Positions 26,363 to 35,412 of a stretch of DNA of 64,000 nt are shown piece by piece (the first letter of the stretch is position 1; each line of letters opens with the position of its first letter). Origin of the DNA: Novosphingobium sp. PhB165 (GTDB lineage Bacteria > Pseudomonadota > Alphaproteobacteria > Sphingomonadales > Sphingomonadaceae); the NCBI RefSeq assembly GCF_004341845.1, contig NZ_SLVB01000003.1, positions 434,001 through 498,000 on the forward strand, in the 5' to 3' direction. The notes beneath the pieces were generated by a model. The model ran no database searches, was not told the DNA's origin, and was given only the letters and a program-made list of their open reading frames with translations. A program made the translations under genes and the position numbers.

Positions 26363-26686
26363 TATGAACTCTCCCTGCAAATCCCCGATTGTTGTCGGAG
26401 GCTTCGCAATTCCCGCCAATTCCCGGAGCAGACCGAACCGCCAGCTTCCTGTGCTGGCCTTGGTATTAGGACACCGCCGAGCGGTTTGCATCATGGCCGT
26501 CGTGGAAGTTATCGGCGCCGCTCAAGTGCCTATAGCCGCGCAAAGGACTTCCCGGACTACATCGGCGGCATACCGCTACTGCCAGGCAGGTAACCAATAC
26601 TCGCGCCGTAACAATACGACGGCCGGCAGAAGCGGAAGGGGATAAATCGCTCCGGCATCGACGATGCCGGGAACTGGGAGGAAGCG
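26363..26686. promoter_or_regulatory. Divergent promoter region, propeller gene and TonB receptor
   Basis: This 324-bp gap holds the ribosome site of the propeller gene (near 26370-26376, minus strand) and that of the receptor (GGGAGGAAG, 26677-26685). No gene, repeat copy or obvious operator palindrome was seen. Confidence 0.4.
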
Positions 26687-28978
26687 ATGAAAAGCCACAC
26701 CATGTCCGCAAACCATTTCCTGCGCGCCGCGCTGCTGGCCGGGGTCGGGGGCGCCGCCGCCGCCGTGGCACTGCTGCCGCAATTCGCTCTTGCGCAAGCC
26801 GGCAGCGACCAGAACCAGAACAGCGGCGGCGTCGAAGAGATCATCGTGACCGCGCAGAAGCGCGACCAGTCGGCGCAGAACGTGCCGATCGCGATCACCG
26901 CGCTCAACAACCAGCAGCTTCAGAGCGCCGGGGTGCAGAGCACGCTGGACCTCAAGGCCGCCGTCCCCGCGCTCAACATCACCACCGGCACCGGCGGCAT
27001 CGGCCTGCCCCGCATTCGCGGCATCGGCGCCACCGGACAGGGCCCGGGCATCGAGAACCCGGTCGCGGTCTATGTCGACGGCGTCTATTACGGCGCCTCG
27101 TTCGGCATCCTGCAATCGATGTTCGATACCGATCAGGTCACCGTGCTCAAGGGCCCGCAAGGCACGCTGTTCGGCCGCAACGCCACGGGCGGCCTGATCC
27201 AGATCACCACGCTGGGGCCGAGCTTCGACTGGACCGGCAAGGCCGAGATCGGTTACGGCAACTATGACACGATCCACTCCGCCGCCTATGTTTCGGGCGG
27301 CTTGACCAAGACCGTCGCGATCAGCCTGTCCGGCCAGTACGACAACCAGCAGGACGGGTTCGGCAAGAACCTCTACACCGGTAACGACATCCAGAACGGC
27401 AAGTCATGGGGCGGCCGCGCCAAGCTGCTGTGGCAGCCTTCGGACCAGACCAAGGTGCTGCTGTCCGGTGACTTCAACGGCCGCAATTCGGCCGCACCGG
27501 CCTTCCGCAACTTCGGGCTCAACGCGCTCGGCATCGATGTGCCCACCGCGATCGAGGCGCTGGGCGGCGATGTCCACCGCGACATCCTGGCCGATATCGA
27601 TCCCAAGATGTCCACCCGCGCCTGGGGCACCAGCCTGACCATCGAGCAGGACGTGGGCTTCGCAACGCTGAAGTCGATCACCGCCTATCGCCATTCGAAG
27701 TTCAGCTACAACTTCGATCCGGACGGCACCACGATGCCCCGCATCATTGTCGACAACCACCAGTTCGACAAGCAGTTCACCCAGGAACTGAACCTGATCT
27801 CGACCGAGGGCGGACCGTTCAAGTGGGTGCTGGGCGGCTTCTACATGCACGGCAATGCGGGCAACGATGCCTCGCGCACGACCGGGCTCTTCACGTTCGG
27901 CAACAACGGCTATTCGCAGGACGACAACACCGTCAAGCTGGACTCCTTCGCGGGCTTTGCGGAAGGCACCTATACCTTCGGCGAGTCCACGAACCTGACC
28001 GCGGGCCTCCGCTTCACCAGCGACCAGCGCTCGCTGGATGCCACGGTGACGCAGTTCAACGGCAATGTGCCCCCGGCCGGCCTGACCACCGTCACCCAGA
28101 TCCCGTCCGAGAGCCACACGTTCAACAAGCTGACCTGGCGCCTCTCGCTCGATCACCGCTTCTCGCCCGAGCTGCTGGCCTATGCCAGCTACAACCGCGG
28201 CTTCCGGGGCGGCACCTACATCACCCAGTCGGACCCGATCGTGCTGCTGAAGCCCGAGCAGGTGGACGCCTTCGAAGTGGGCATCAAGTCGGACCTGTTC
28301 GGCCGCAAGGTGCGCCTGAACGTGGCGGGCTATTACTATGACGAGAAGAACATCCAGGTGATGCAGGTCATCTCGGGCGCGCAGACCGTCTACAACGCCG
28401 ATGCTGCCGAGATCTACGGTATAGACGCCGACCTGACCTGGCGCGTGACCAGCAACTTCCGTCTGTTCGGCGGCATCAACTGGACCCACGCCCGCTACAC
28501 CGACTTCGACACGGCGGTTATCAGCTATCCGTTCCCACTCGCCCCGGGCTTCGTGATCCCCACCGGCCAGTCGTGCCTGGGCACGTTCGGCAACCCCTTC
28601 GCGCAGCTGGGCGGCAACTGCCTGCTGATCGGCAGCGCCACGGGCAACAAGTTGCAGAACACCCCCAGCTTCACCGCCAGCATGGGCGGTTCGTACGACC
28701 TCGAAACGGGCATGGGCAAGTTCACGCTGGCGGGCAATTACTACTACAACTCGGGCTACGTCGGTTCGCCGGACGAGCGGGTGAAGCAAAGCTCGTACAA
28801 CACCGTCGACGCCTCGCTGACCTGGCGCTCGCTGGACGACAACCTGTTCGTCCGCCTCTGGGGCAAGAACCTGACGAACGCTTTCTACTGGGGCCAGATC
28901 GGCGCCACCAACAGCGGCGACAACGGCACTTATGCCGCGCCGCGCACGTATGGCGTGACGGCCGGTTTCGACTTCTAA
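26687..28978 (+). CDS. TonB-dependent outer membrane receptor
   Basis: The protein has 763 residues, with a signal peptide ending LPQFALAQA near residue 37, a TonB box-like EEIIVTAQK near 49, a plug with VTVLKGPQGTLFGRNATGG and a barrel ending in VTAGFDF with a terminal phenylalanine as expected. A strong ribosome site (GGGAGGAAGCG) precedes ATG 26687. It is followed by a perfect terminator and then, convergently, by a tannase/feruloyl-esterase-like gene, while a Tat-secreted propeller gene lies divergently upstream. The three may form a module for uptake of plant polyphenol esters. Ligand not determinable. Confidence 0.95.
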   Translation: MKSHTMSANHFLRAALLAGVGGAAAAVALLPQFALAQAGSDQNQNSGGVEEIIVTAQKRDQSAQNVPIAITALNNQQLQSAGVQSTLDLKAAVPALNITTGTGGIGLPRIRGIGATGQGPGIENPVAVYVDGVYYGASFGILQSMFDTDQVTVLKGPQGTLFGRNATGGLIQITTLGPSFDWTGKAEIGYGNYDTIHSAAYVSGGLTKTVAISLSGQYDNQQDGFGKNLYTGNDIQNGKSWGGRAKLLWQPSDQTKVLLSGDFNGRNSAAPAFRNFGLNALGIDVPTAIEALGGDVHRDILADIDPKMSTRAWGTSLTIEQDVGFATLKSITAYRHSKFSYNFDPDGTTMPRIIVDNHQFDKQFTQELNLISTEGGPFKWVLGGFYMHGNAGNDASRTTGLFTFGNNGYSQDDNTVKLDSFAGFAEGTYTFGESTNLTAGLRFTSDQRSLDATVTQFNGNVPPAGLTTVTQIPSESHTFNKLTWRLSLDHRFSPELLAYASYNRGFRGGTYITQSDPIVLLKPEQVDAFEVGIKSDLFGRKVRLNVAGYYYDEKNIQVMQVISGAQTVYNADAAEIYGIDADLTWRVTSNFRLFGGINWTHARYTDFDTAVISYPFPLAPGFVIPTGQSCLGTFGNPFAQLGGNCLLIGSATGNKLQNTPSFTASMGGSYDLETGMGKFTLAGNYYYNSGYVGSPDERVKQSSYNTVDASLTWRSLDDNLFVRLWGKNLTNAFYWGQIGATNSGDNGTYAAPRTYGVTAGFDF

Positions 28979-29002
28979 GCCGTTATAGGAACCACTCTCC
29001 AT

Positions 29003-29033
29003 GGCCGGAGTCCTCTGGACTCCGGCCTTTTTT
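29003..29033 (+). terminator. Rho-independent terminator of the TonB receptor
   Basis: An 11-bp perfect stem (GGCCGGAGTCC / GGACTCCGGCC) with a TCT loop is followed by six T residues, 24 bp after the stop codon. Confidence 0.95.
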
Positions 29034-29078
29034 GTGCGAGCGCGGGATAGCGTCGTGTCTCCAGACCACACAACGCCC

Positions 29079-29164
29079 CGTCATCCCCGCGAAGGCGGGG
29101 ATCCCGCTTGTTCTCGGCGGCAGGGCAAAAAGGAAGCGGGGCCCCCGCCTTCGCGGGGGCGACG
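29079..29164. repeat. Palindromic intergenic repeat, copy 5
   Basis: The copy starts CGTCATCCCCGCG and ends CGCGGGGGCGACG, the same orientation as copy 2. It is located in the convergent gap between the receptor and the esterase gene. Confidence 0.88.
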
Positions 29165-29248
29165 ATGCTGTGAGGCTGGTGACCCCCGCGCGTTGTCGAT
29201 GTCGGACAGGCACGCACCCGCAACGGGACCGCCGTGCAGTCAGAGCAG

Positions 29249-30982
29249 CTACTGGTTGATGAACGTATAGGGCCCGAACAGATCCGCCCCCGACCAATTA
29301 TGGGTCAGCACCACTTGCGTAGAGGCACTGCGCGTCCAGCTTGCCGGATCGGTATAGCTGCCGCTGCCGGTATGGCTGGCAACCGCCGGCCAGGGATAGA
29401 CCGGGCGCAGCATCTCCGGGCGAGCCGGTTCGGATGGCGCAGTGCTCGCCATGCCCACCGGCTGGCCGAACGTACTGCGATGCCGGGTGGTGCCGCTCAT
29501 GATCGCCTCGGGCGCGTGGCCGCTTTCGACCCAGGTCATCATCGGGGTCAGCAGATCGATGCTGCTCGGCCCCTCACCCCCGCCGCAATGGCCGACGCCG
29601 GGCAGCATGTAGAGCCGCTCGAACTGGCCGACCACGCGCTTGCCCATCGTCGAGAACAGCGCCTTCTGGTACGAGACGGTGTTGGCCGGGGCGATATGCT
29701 GGTCGGAAAGACCGTGCCACATGATGAGCTTGTGCCCCTTGGCCGCAAAGGCGCTGAGGTCCGGGTTGGTGGCATCGAACAGGCGGTGATGGTCGCGCAG
29801 ATCGTCAAGCGTGGCGCGCGTGAATTCGAGGCTCTCCAGCGTCGCATCGGGCCGCGGCTCCGGGAAGGCGAGGTAGCGCATCACCGGCGGCACCACCATC
29901 TGGCTCATCATCCGCCCCTGTGGCCCGCCCGGCACGAAGACGCCCGGCCATTCCAGCTCGGATCCATAGAGCGGCTGTCCGGCGGTGAGGAAAGCATGCG
30001 TCTCCGGATCGCGCGGGCCTTCGTAGAACTTGCGCGCGACATCGGCTTCGGCGGCCGTAAGGCAGGCCGAAGTGTCGGTCGTCCCCGCCGGGCAGGTCAC
30101 GCTCGCCATGTCGAAGCGGCAGGCAGCGGGCAGCGAGATCAGCCCGTCGACCACGCCGTCGGTGCGGTCGCAGGTGGCGACGACGGCCTTGTGCAGGATC
30201 GGCAATCGGTCCGCGAGCAGGATCGGATGGCCCGCCGCGTCGAGGTTCGAACGCGCCATCCAGCCGTGGTAAAGCGTGTTCTGCACGGTGAAGAGCATGG
30301 CCGGAGCCCCGGCGATCACACCGTCGAAGTCGTCAGGGAAGCGCTGGGCCTCCATCAGCCCCTCACGGCCGCCGTCGGAGCAGCCGTTGAAGTACGAATA
30401 GCGCACTTCCTGCCCATAGAAGGCGCGGATCAGCGCCTTGGACGCCTGCGAGGTCAGATGCTGCGCGCGGTAGGCGAAATCGGCGCGGCGCACCGGGTCC
30501 AGCGCCCATGCGCCGTCGCTTTCGGCCATCGTGTGGCCCATGTCGGTCGCGGCCATCACGAAGCCGCCGTCGTTCAGCACCTTGCAGCCCTCGGACGCGC
30601 CCGAGCGCAGCGTGATCGCGCCGCACAGGCCGCCGCAGCCGACCTGAAGGTAGCGCTGCGTCCATGTCTTGAGCGGCAGCAGCACCTGGAAATTGACCGC
30701 CGGGGCCAGCGTGCCCCTGACCGAGCAGACGCCGATGCCGTCGCTGGTGGTCTCGCTGGCCTGCGTGATCTTGCTGCCCGGGCCGCCGATCGCAGTCATG
30801 TCGGTGCCGGTCAGCGAGGCGCAGGTCACTACCGGGCTTATGGCGGCAAGATTGGCGGGGCCCTGATTCTGGCTGTTCGTTGCGGCCGGCGAATCCGCCA
30901 CGCCCGAGCACGCCGCCAGCGCCAGCACGGCTACGAACGCCGTAACGCGATTCCAAATGACCTGATTCCAACCGCGCGCCAT
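29249..30982 (-). CDS. Tannase/feruloyl esterase family lipoprotein
   Basis: The 577-residue alpha/beta hydrolase is of the tannase/feruloyl esterase family. An N-terminal lipoprotein signal ends in LALAAC, so it is probably attached to a membrane outside the cytoplasm. The nucleophile motif is GCSDGGREG, with the cysteine that in this family pairs with one beside the catalytic histidine (GVGHCGGG). A conserved HGLSDQHIAP segment holds the likely catalytic aspartate. The ATG at 30982 has CTGGAG five bases upstream; the longer frame is rejected because it would bury the signal peptide. Members hydrolyse gallate or hydroxycinnamate esters, which would feed aromatic acids to ring-cleavage pathways such as the cluster at 13-24 kb. 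Confidence 0.9.
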   Translation of the reverse strand: MARGWNQVIWNRVTAFVAVLALAACSGVADSPAATNSQNQGPANLAAISPVVTCASLTGTDMTAIGGPGSKITQASETTSDGIGVCSVRGTLAPAVNFQVLLPLKTWTQRYLQVGCGGLCGAITLRSGASEGCKVLNDGGFVMAATDMGHTMAESDGAWALDPVRRADFAYRAQHLTSQASKALIRAFYGQEVRYSYFNGCSDGGREGLMEAQRFPDDFDGVIAGAPAMLFTVQNTLYHGWMARSNLDAAGHPILLADRLPILHKAVVATCDRTDGVVDGLISLPAACRFDMASVTCPAGTTDTSACLTAAEADVARKFYEGPRDPETHAFLTAGQPLYGSELEWPGVFVPGGPQGRMMSQMVVPPVMRYLAFPEPRPDATLESLEFTRATLDDLRDHHRLFDATNPDLSAFAAKGHKLIMWHGLSDQHIAPANTVSYQKALFSTMGKRVVGQFERLYMLPGVGHCGGGEGPSSIDLLTPMMTWVESGHAPEAIMSGTTRHRSTFGQPVGMASTAPSEPARPEMLRPVYPWPAVASHTGSGSYTDPASWTRSASTQVVLTHNWSGADLFGPYTFINQ

Positions 30983-31121
30983 GGAGTCTCCAGTAACGAC
31001 AAGGGGGACGGAACGCCGGAGCGTCCCGTCCCCCCGTTGGGAGCACTTAAATGGGATAAGCAGACCGGCGGCAACCAAAATTTCAGGCGAAATTTCCGAC
31101 AGCCACCGGGCCTGACCTGAA

Positions 31122-32912
31122 TCAGAACATTTCGACTTCCAGCGCCATCATCGAAGCCTTGCCCGACTTGATCGCCAGGAACGCCGCCGTCGCCTGCGGC
31201 AGCAGACGGTCGAAGAAGAACCGGGCGGTCGCGATCTTGGCGGTGTAGAACGCCGCATCCTCGGCGCCTTCGTCCAGCCTGGCCTTGGCGATCAGCGCCG
31301 CCTTGGCGAAGCAGTAGCCCATGGCGACAAGGCCCAGCAGGCGCAGGTAGTCGGTCGCGGCGGCGCCGGCTTCCTCGGGATCCTTCATGCCCTTCTGGGC
31401 AATCGTGCCGGTCGAAAGCTGGAGCGCGCCGAAGGCCTTTTCCAGCCCTTCGATCATCTTGCCGAACGTGGCGTCCGCCTTGTTCGCCTCGATGAAGTCC
31501 GAAACGGGGTGGAAGAACGAGCGCAGGTAACGACCGGCATGCGCAGGCATCTTGCGGCCGACGAGGTCGAGCGCCTGAATGCCGTTGGTGCCTTCGTAGA
31601 TCATGGCGATGCGGGCATCGCGCACGTACTGCTCCACGCCGCTTTCGGCGATGTAGCCGTGGCCGCCGTAGACCTGCACGGCCAGGTTCGCGCTTTCATA
31701 GGCGCAGTCCGTGAACAGGGCCTTCACCACCGGGGTCATCAGCGCGATGAAGTCTTCCGCGCGGGCCTTCACGGCCGGATCGGTCGAATGCTTTTCGGCA
31801 TCGAGCGCGCGGCTGACCCAGCCGCCGATGGCACGGCTGCCTTCGTTGTAGGCGCGCGCGGTCATCAGCATGCGGCGCACGTCGGGGTGGACGATGATCG
31901 GATCGGCCGGGCCCTTGGGGTTCTTCACGCCCGAAAGCGAGCGGCCCTGCAAGCGATCCTTGGCGTACCACACGGCCGACTGATAAGCGGCTTCGCCCAC
32001 ACCAAGACCCTGAATGCCCACCGAAACGCGTTCGGTGTTCATCATCTTGAACATGGCTTCCATGCCCTTGCCCGCCGTGCCGACCAGCCAGCCGGTCGAT
32101 TCGTCGAAGTTGAGCTGGCAGGTGGCCGAAGCCTTGAGACCCATCTTGTGCTCGATCGCCGCGACCGAAACGCCGTTGGACGGACCGGGCGTGCCGTCTT
32201 CCTTGGGCAGATACTTCGGCACCAGGAACAGGCTGATCCCCTTCACGCCTTCCGGCGCATCGGGAAGCCGCGCGAGGACGAGGTGGATGATGTTCTCGGT
32301 CAGGTCGTGCTCGCCGGCCGAGATGAAGATCTTCGCGCCGGAGATCTTGTAGCTGTCATCGCCCTGAGGAACCGCCTTGGTGCGCAGCATGCCGAGGTCC
32401 GTGCCGCAATGCGGTTCGGTAAGGCACATCGTGCCCGACCAGGTGCCCTCGACCATCTTGGGCAGGTAGGCCTGCTTCAACGCGTCGCTGGCATAGCCCT
32501 CGATCGCGGTGGTCGCACCGTGGGTGAGGCCGGGATAGAGGCTGAACGACAGGTTGGAGGAGCAGATCATCTCCTCGGTCAGCTTGTTCAGCGCTTCAGG
32601 GAGCCCCTGCCCGCCCCATTCGGGGTCGGACGCCAGCGCGCACCAACCGCCTTCGCGGAACATCTCGTAGGCTTCCTTGAAGCCTGCGGGGGTGCGGACC
32701 ACGCCGTTTTCCAGCGTGCAGCCCTCGATGTCGCCGCTGCGGTTCAGTGGCAGCAGGACTTCCTGCGCCACCTTGGCAGCCTCTTCCAGCACCGCGTCGA
32801 CAAGGTCGGGGGTGAATTCGGCCAGGGCTTCGAGATTGCCGAAACCGTCATCGTTGTGGAGTTCGTGGAGCACGAACTTCATGTCGCGCAGGGGCGCTTC
32901 GTAGACTTGCAT
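31122..32912 (-). CDS. Acyl-CoA dehydrogenase (large, 596-residue type)
   Basis: This FAD enzyme oxidises acyl-CoA to enoyl-CoA. It belongs to the roughly 600-residue group with an extra C-terminal helical domain, like proteins named DmdC or FadE in alphaproteobacteria. Visible sites are MCLTEPHCGTDLGMLRTKA (FAD/substrate contact), RIAMIYEGTNGIQALDLVGR (region of the catalytic glutamate) and QVYGGHGYIAESGVEQYVRD. It is the last of three minus-strand beta-oxidation genes after the thiolase and the hydratase/dehydrogenase, separated from them by a repeat element. Chain-length preference cannot be read from sequence; DMSP catabolism is unlikely given these neighbours. Confidence 0.93.
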   Translation of the reverse strand: MQVYEAPLRDMKFVLHELHNDDGFGNLEALAEFTPDLVDAVLEEAAKVAQEVLLPLNRSGDIEGCTLENGVVRTPAGFKEAYEMFREGGWCALASDPEWGGQGLPEALNKLTEEMICSSNLSFSLYPGLTHGATTAIEGYASDALKQAYLPKMVEGTWSGTMCLTEPHCGTDLGMLRTKAVPQGDDSYKISGAKIFISAGEHDLTENIIHLVLARLPDAPEGVKGISLFLVPKYLPKEDGTPGPSNGVSVAAIEHKMGLKASATCQLNFDESTGWLVGTAGKGMEAMFKMMNTERVSVGIQGLGVGEAAYQSAVWYAKDRLQGRSLSGVKNPKGPADPIIVHPDVRRMLMTARAYNEGSRAIGGWVSRALDAEKHSTDPAVKARAEDFIALMTPVVKALFTDCAYESANLAVQVYGGHGYIAESGVEQYVRDARIAMIYEGTNGIQALDLVGRKMPAHAGRYLRSFFHPVSDFIEANKADATFGKMIEGLEKAFGALQLSTGTIAQKGMKDPEEAGAAATDYLRLLGLVAMGYCFAKAALIAKARLDEGAEDAAFYTAKIATARFFFDRLLPQATAAFLAIKSGKASMMALEVEMF

Positions 32913-32952
32913 GTCACTCTCCTCGCGGGTCGCGACGCCGTTCCATTTTATC

Positions 32953-33043
32953 CGTCATCCCCGCGCAGGCGGGGATCCCGCTTCTTGCGGCAATCACACC
33001 GCCAGAAGAAAAAAGCGGGGTCCCCGCCTGCGCGGGGACGACG
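32953..33043. repeat. Palindromic intergenic repeat, copy 6
   Basis: The copy starts CGTCATCCCCGCGCAGGCG and ends CGCGGGGACGACG. It lies between the multifunctional beta-oxidation gene and the acyl-CoA dehydrogenase gene. Confidence 0.88.
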
Positions 33044-33081
33044 AGGGAGTTAGGCGGCGTCGCGATCCTTTCTCAGTTCAA

Positions 33082-35412
33082 TCAGTTGCGAAGGGGCTTG
33101 CCGGTTTCGAGCATGTGCTCGACGCGGGCCACCGAACGGCCATCACGCAGACGCCCCATGAAGGCATCGCGCTCCAGCTTGAGCAGTTCGCCCTCGCTCA
33201 CCGTGTCGACGAGGTCGAACTCGTCGCCGCCGGTCAGCACATCGGCCAGCACGCCGGAGACGACCACGTCGTAGTCGGTCGCCATGCCGCGTTTGTGGAA
33301 GCCTTCCACCGCAAGACCAAGCGCGGTGCGGCCACCGGCGCCGGGCAGCTTGAACTCGGGCGCTTCGGGCGGGGTATAGCCTTCCACCAGCGAAAGCGCC
33401 TTCTGCTTGGCGTCGTAGAGCAGGCGATCACGGTTCATCGAGATGCCGTCATCCTTGCGCAGGATCATCATCTCGCGCGCCTGCTGGGCAGACTTGGAGA
33501 CTTGCGCGGTGGAGACCATCTCGAACACCTTGGCCACGGCCGGCATCGGGCCCTTGGGCATGCCCGGAGCCTTGCGCCAGCGGTCGAGCATCTCGCCATT
33601 GCCGCCCCAGCCCGGAACGAGGCCGACGCCGCATTCCACAAGGCCGCAGTAGAGTTCGGCATAGGCCTGGATCGCGTCGCAGTGCAGCAGGATCTCGCAG
33701 CCGCCGCCCAGCGCCATGCCGGCAGGCGCGCCGACGACGGGGAACGGAGCGTACTTCAGGCCCTTGTAGGCGAGCTGGCCACCGGCAACGAGCTTCTCGA
33801 TCTCGCCCCATGCCGCGATGTTCACCGCGAAGAGTGCGAGGCCGAGGTTGGCACCGGCCGAGAAGGTATCGGCATCGTTGTAGACGACGAGCGCCTTGTA
33901 CTGCGCCGCCACCAGCGGAATGGCTTGCCCGATCAGCTTCATAACTTCGCCGTCGAGCGCGTTCATCTTGCCGGTGAATTCAAGGCAGACGACACCGTCG
34001 CCAATGTCCCAGAGCGCCGCCGAGGCGTTCTTGAGGATCGGCTTGGACGAAAGCTTCACGTCGGCAAGGCGCATCACGCCTTCAGGGCGGACGATGTCGC
34101 GGTATTCACCGTCGAGGCCAAGGAACTGGCGCTTGCCGTTCTCGATCCGGTAGAACGTGCGGTCGCCCGCCACGGTCAGGATCTCCGGCACGGCCTTGCC
34201 TTCGGCGGCGAGGCGTTCGGCAAGGTACTTGGCGCCGAGCTTGTCGATCATCTCGAACGGGCCGGCCTTCCAGTTGTAGCCCAGCTTCATCGCATCATCG
34301 ACGGCAACCACGTCATCGGCGGCCGAGGGCACGAGGCTGGCGGCATAGGCCAGCGTGGCGCCGAGCACGGCCCATGCATAGGCGCCGATCTCGCCCTTGC
34401 TTTCGACCAGCGCCTTGAGATCACCACGCGAAGCCGCGCCGCGCGGGCCCTGCGCGGTAATGGTCGGGCGGTATTCGCCAGTCTGGAGGTCGATGGTTTC
34501 CTTGCGGCGACCAGCTTCCTTGTTGAGGCGATAGAAGCCGCCCTTGCCCTTGCGGCCGGTGTAGCCTTCACCGATCATCTTGTTGATCAGCGGAATGTCA
34601 CGGGCGATGCCGTGATAGAGGTCGCCAGCCGGCAGCGTCGAGGTGAGGCTGGCCTGCAAATGCGGCATCAGATCGATGCCGACCAGGTCGACAAGGCCGA
34701 AGATGCCGGTCTTGGGCACGCCCATCGGCTTTCCGGCAATGGCGTCTGCCAGTTCGACGGTGATGCCCATGTCGAACGCGGCGTTGAGGCCAAGCTGGAT
34801 CCAGTAGGTGCCGATACGGTTGGCGATGAAGCCCGGCGTATCCTTGGCCGTGACCACCGTCTTGCCGAGCGAAATGTCGGCGAACCGTTCGACCTTGGCG
34901 GCGACGACAGCGTCGGTCGCCGGGCCGGTGACGATCTCCAGCAGGCGCATGTAGCGCGGCGGGTTGAAGAAGTGCGTGATCAGGAAGTCGCGCTTGAACG
35001 CGTCCGAACGCCCTTCGACCAGATTGGCGAGCGGGATCGTCGAAGTGTTCGACGAAACGGCAGTGCCGTCGCGCTTCACCGCTTCCAGCTTGGCGTAGAG
35101 GCCCTGCTTGATGTCCAGACGCTCGATCACCGCCTCGATCACCCAGTCGCACTCGGCAACTTTGTCGAGGTGATCTTCGATGTTTCCGGTCTCGACCAGC
35201 TTGGCGGCCGACTTGCTCATGAACGGCGCAGGCTCGGTCTTGAGCATCTTCGCCACGGCGCCTTCGGCCACCACGTTACGATTGGTGGCGTCCTTGGGAA
35301 CGATGTCGAGCAGCAGCACCGGCACACCGGCATTGGCGACCTGAGCGGCGATCCCGGCACCCATGGTGCCGGCGCCGATCACGCAAACTTTCTTGATAAT
35401 GGTGTCGCTCAT
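33082..35412 (-). CDS. Multifunctional 3-hydroxyacyl-CoA dehydrogenase/enoyl-CoA hydratase (FadN type)
   Basis: The 776-residue enzyme performs the hydration and NAD-dependent oxidation steps of beta-oxidation. The order is dehydrogenase first (VCVIGAGTMGAGIAAQVANA near residue 9; then FFNPPRYMRLLEI and GFIANRIGTYW) and crotonase-fold hydratase last (PAGMALGGGCEILLHCDA; GLVECGVGLVPGWGG). That is the reverse of E. coli FadB and the same as Bacillus FadN. The start ATG at 35412 overlaps the thiolase stop as ATGA, so the two are translationally coupled and probably form one complex. Confidence 0.94.
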   Translation of the reverse strand: MSDTIIKKVCVIGAGTMGAGIAAQVANAGVPVLLLDIVPKDATNRNVVAEGAVAKMLKTEPAPFMSKSAAKLVETGNIEDHLDKVAECDWVIEAVIERLDIKQGLYAKLEAVKRDGTAVSSNTSTIPLANLVEGRSDAFKRDFLITHFFNPPRYMRLLEIVTGPATDAVVAAKVERFADISLGKTVVTAKDTPGFIANRIGTYWIQLGLNAAFDMGITVELADAIAGKPMGVPKTGIFGLVDLVGIDLMPHLQASLTSTLPAGDLYHGIARDIPLINKMIGEGYTGRKGKGGFYRLNKEAGRRKETIDLQTGEYRPTITAQGPRGAASRGDLKALVESKGEIGAYAWAVLGATLAYAASLVPSAADDVVAVDDAMKLGYNWKAGPFEMIDKLGAKYLAERLAAEGKAVPEILTVAGDRTFYRIENGKRQFLGLDGEYRDIVRPEGVMRLADVKLSSKPILKNASAALWDIGDGVVCLEFTGKMNALDGEVMKLIGQAIPLVAAQYKALVVYNDADTFSAGANLGLALFAVNIAAWGEIEKLVAGGQLAYKGLKYAPFPVVGAPAGMALGGGCEILLHCDAIQAYAELYCGLVECGVGLVPGWGGNGEMLDRWRKAPGMPKGPMPAVAKVFEMVSTAQVSKSAQQAREMMILRKDDGISMNRDRLLYDAKQKALSLVEGYTPPEAPEFKLPGAGGRTALGLAVEGFHKRGMATDYDVVVSGVLADVLTGGDEFDLVDTVSEGELLKLERDAFMGRLRDGRSVARVEHMLETGKPLRN

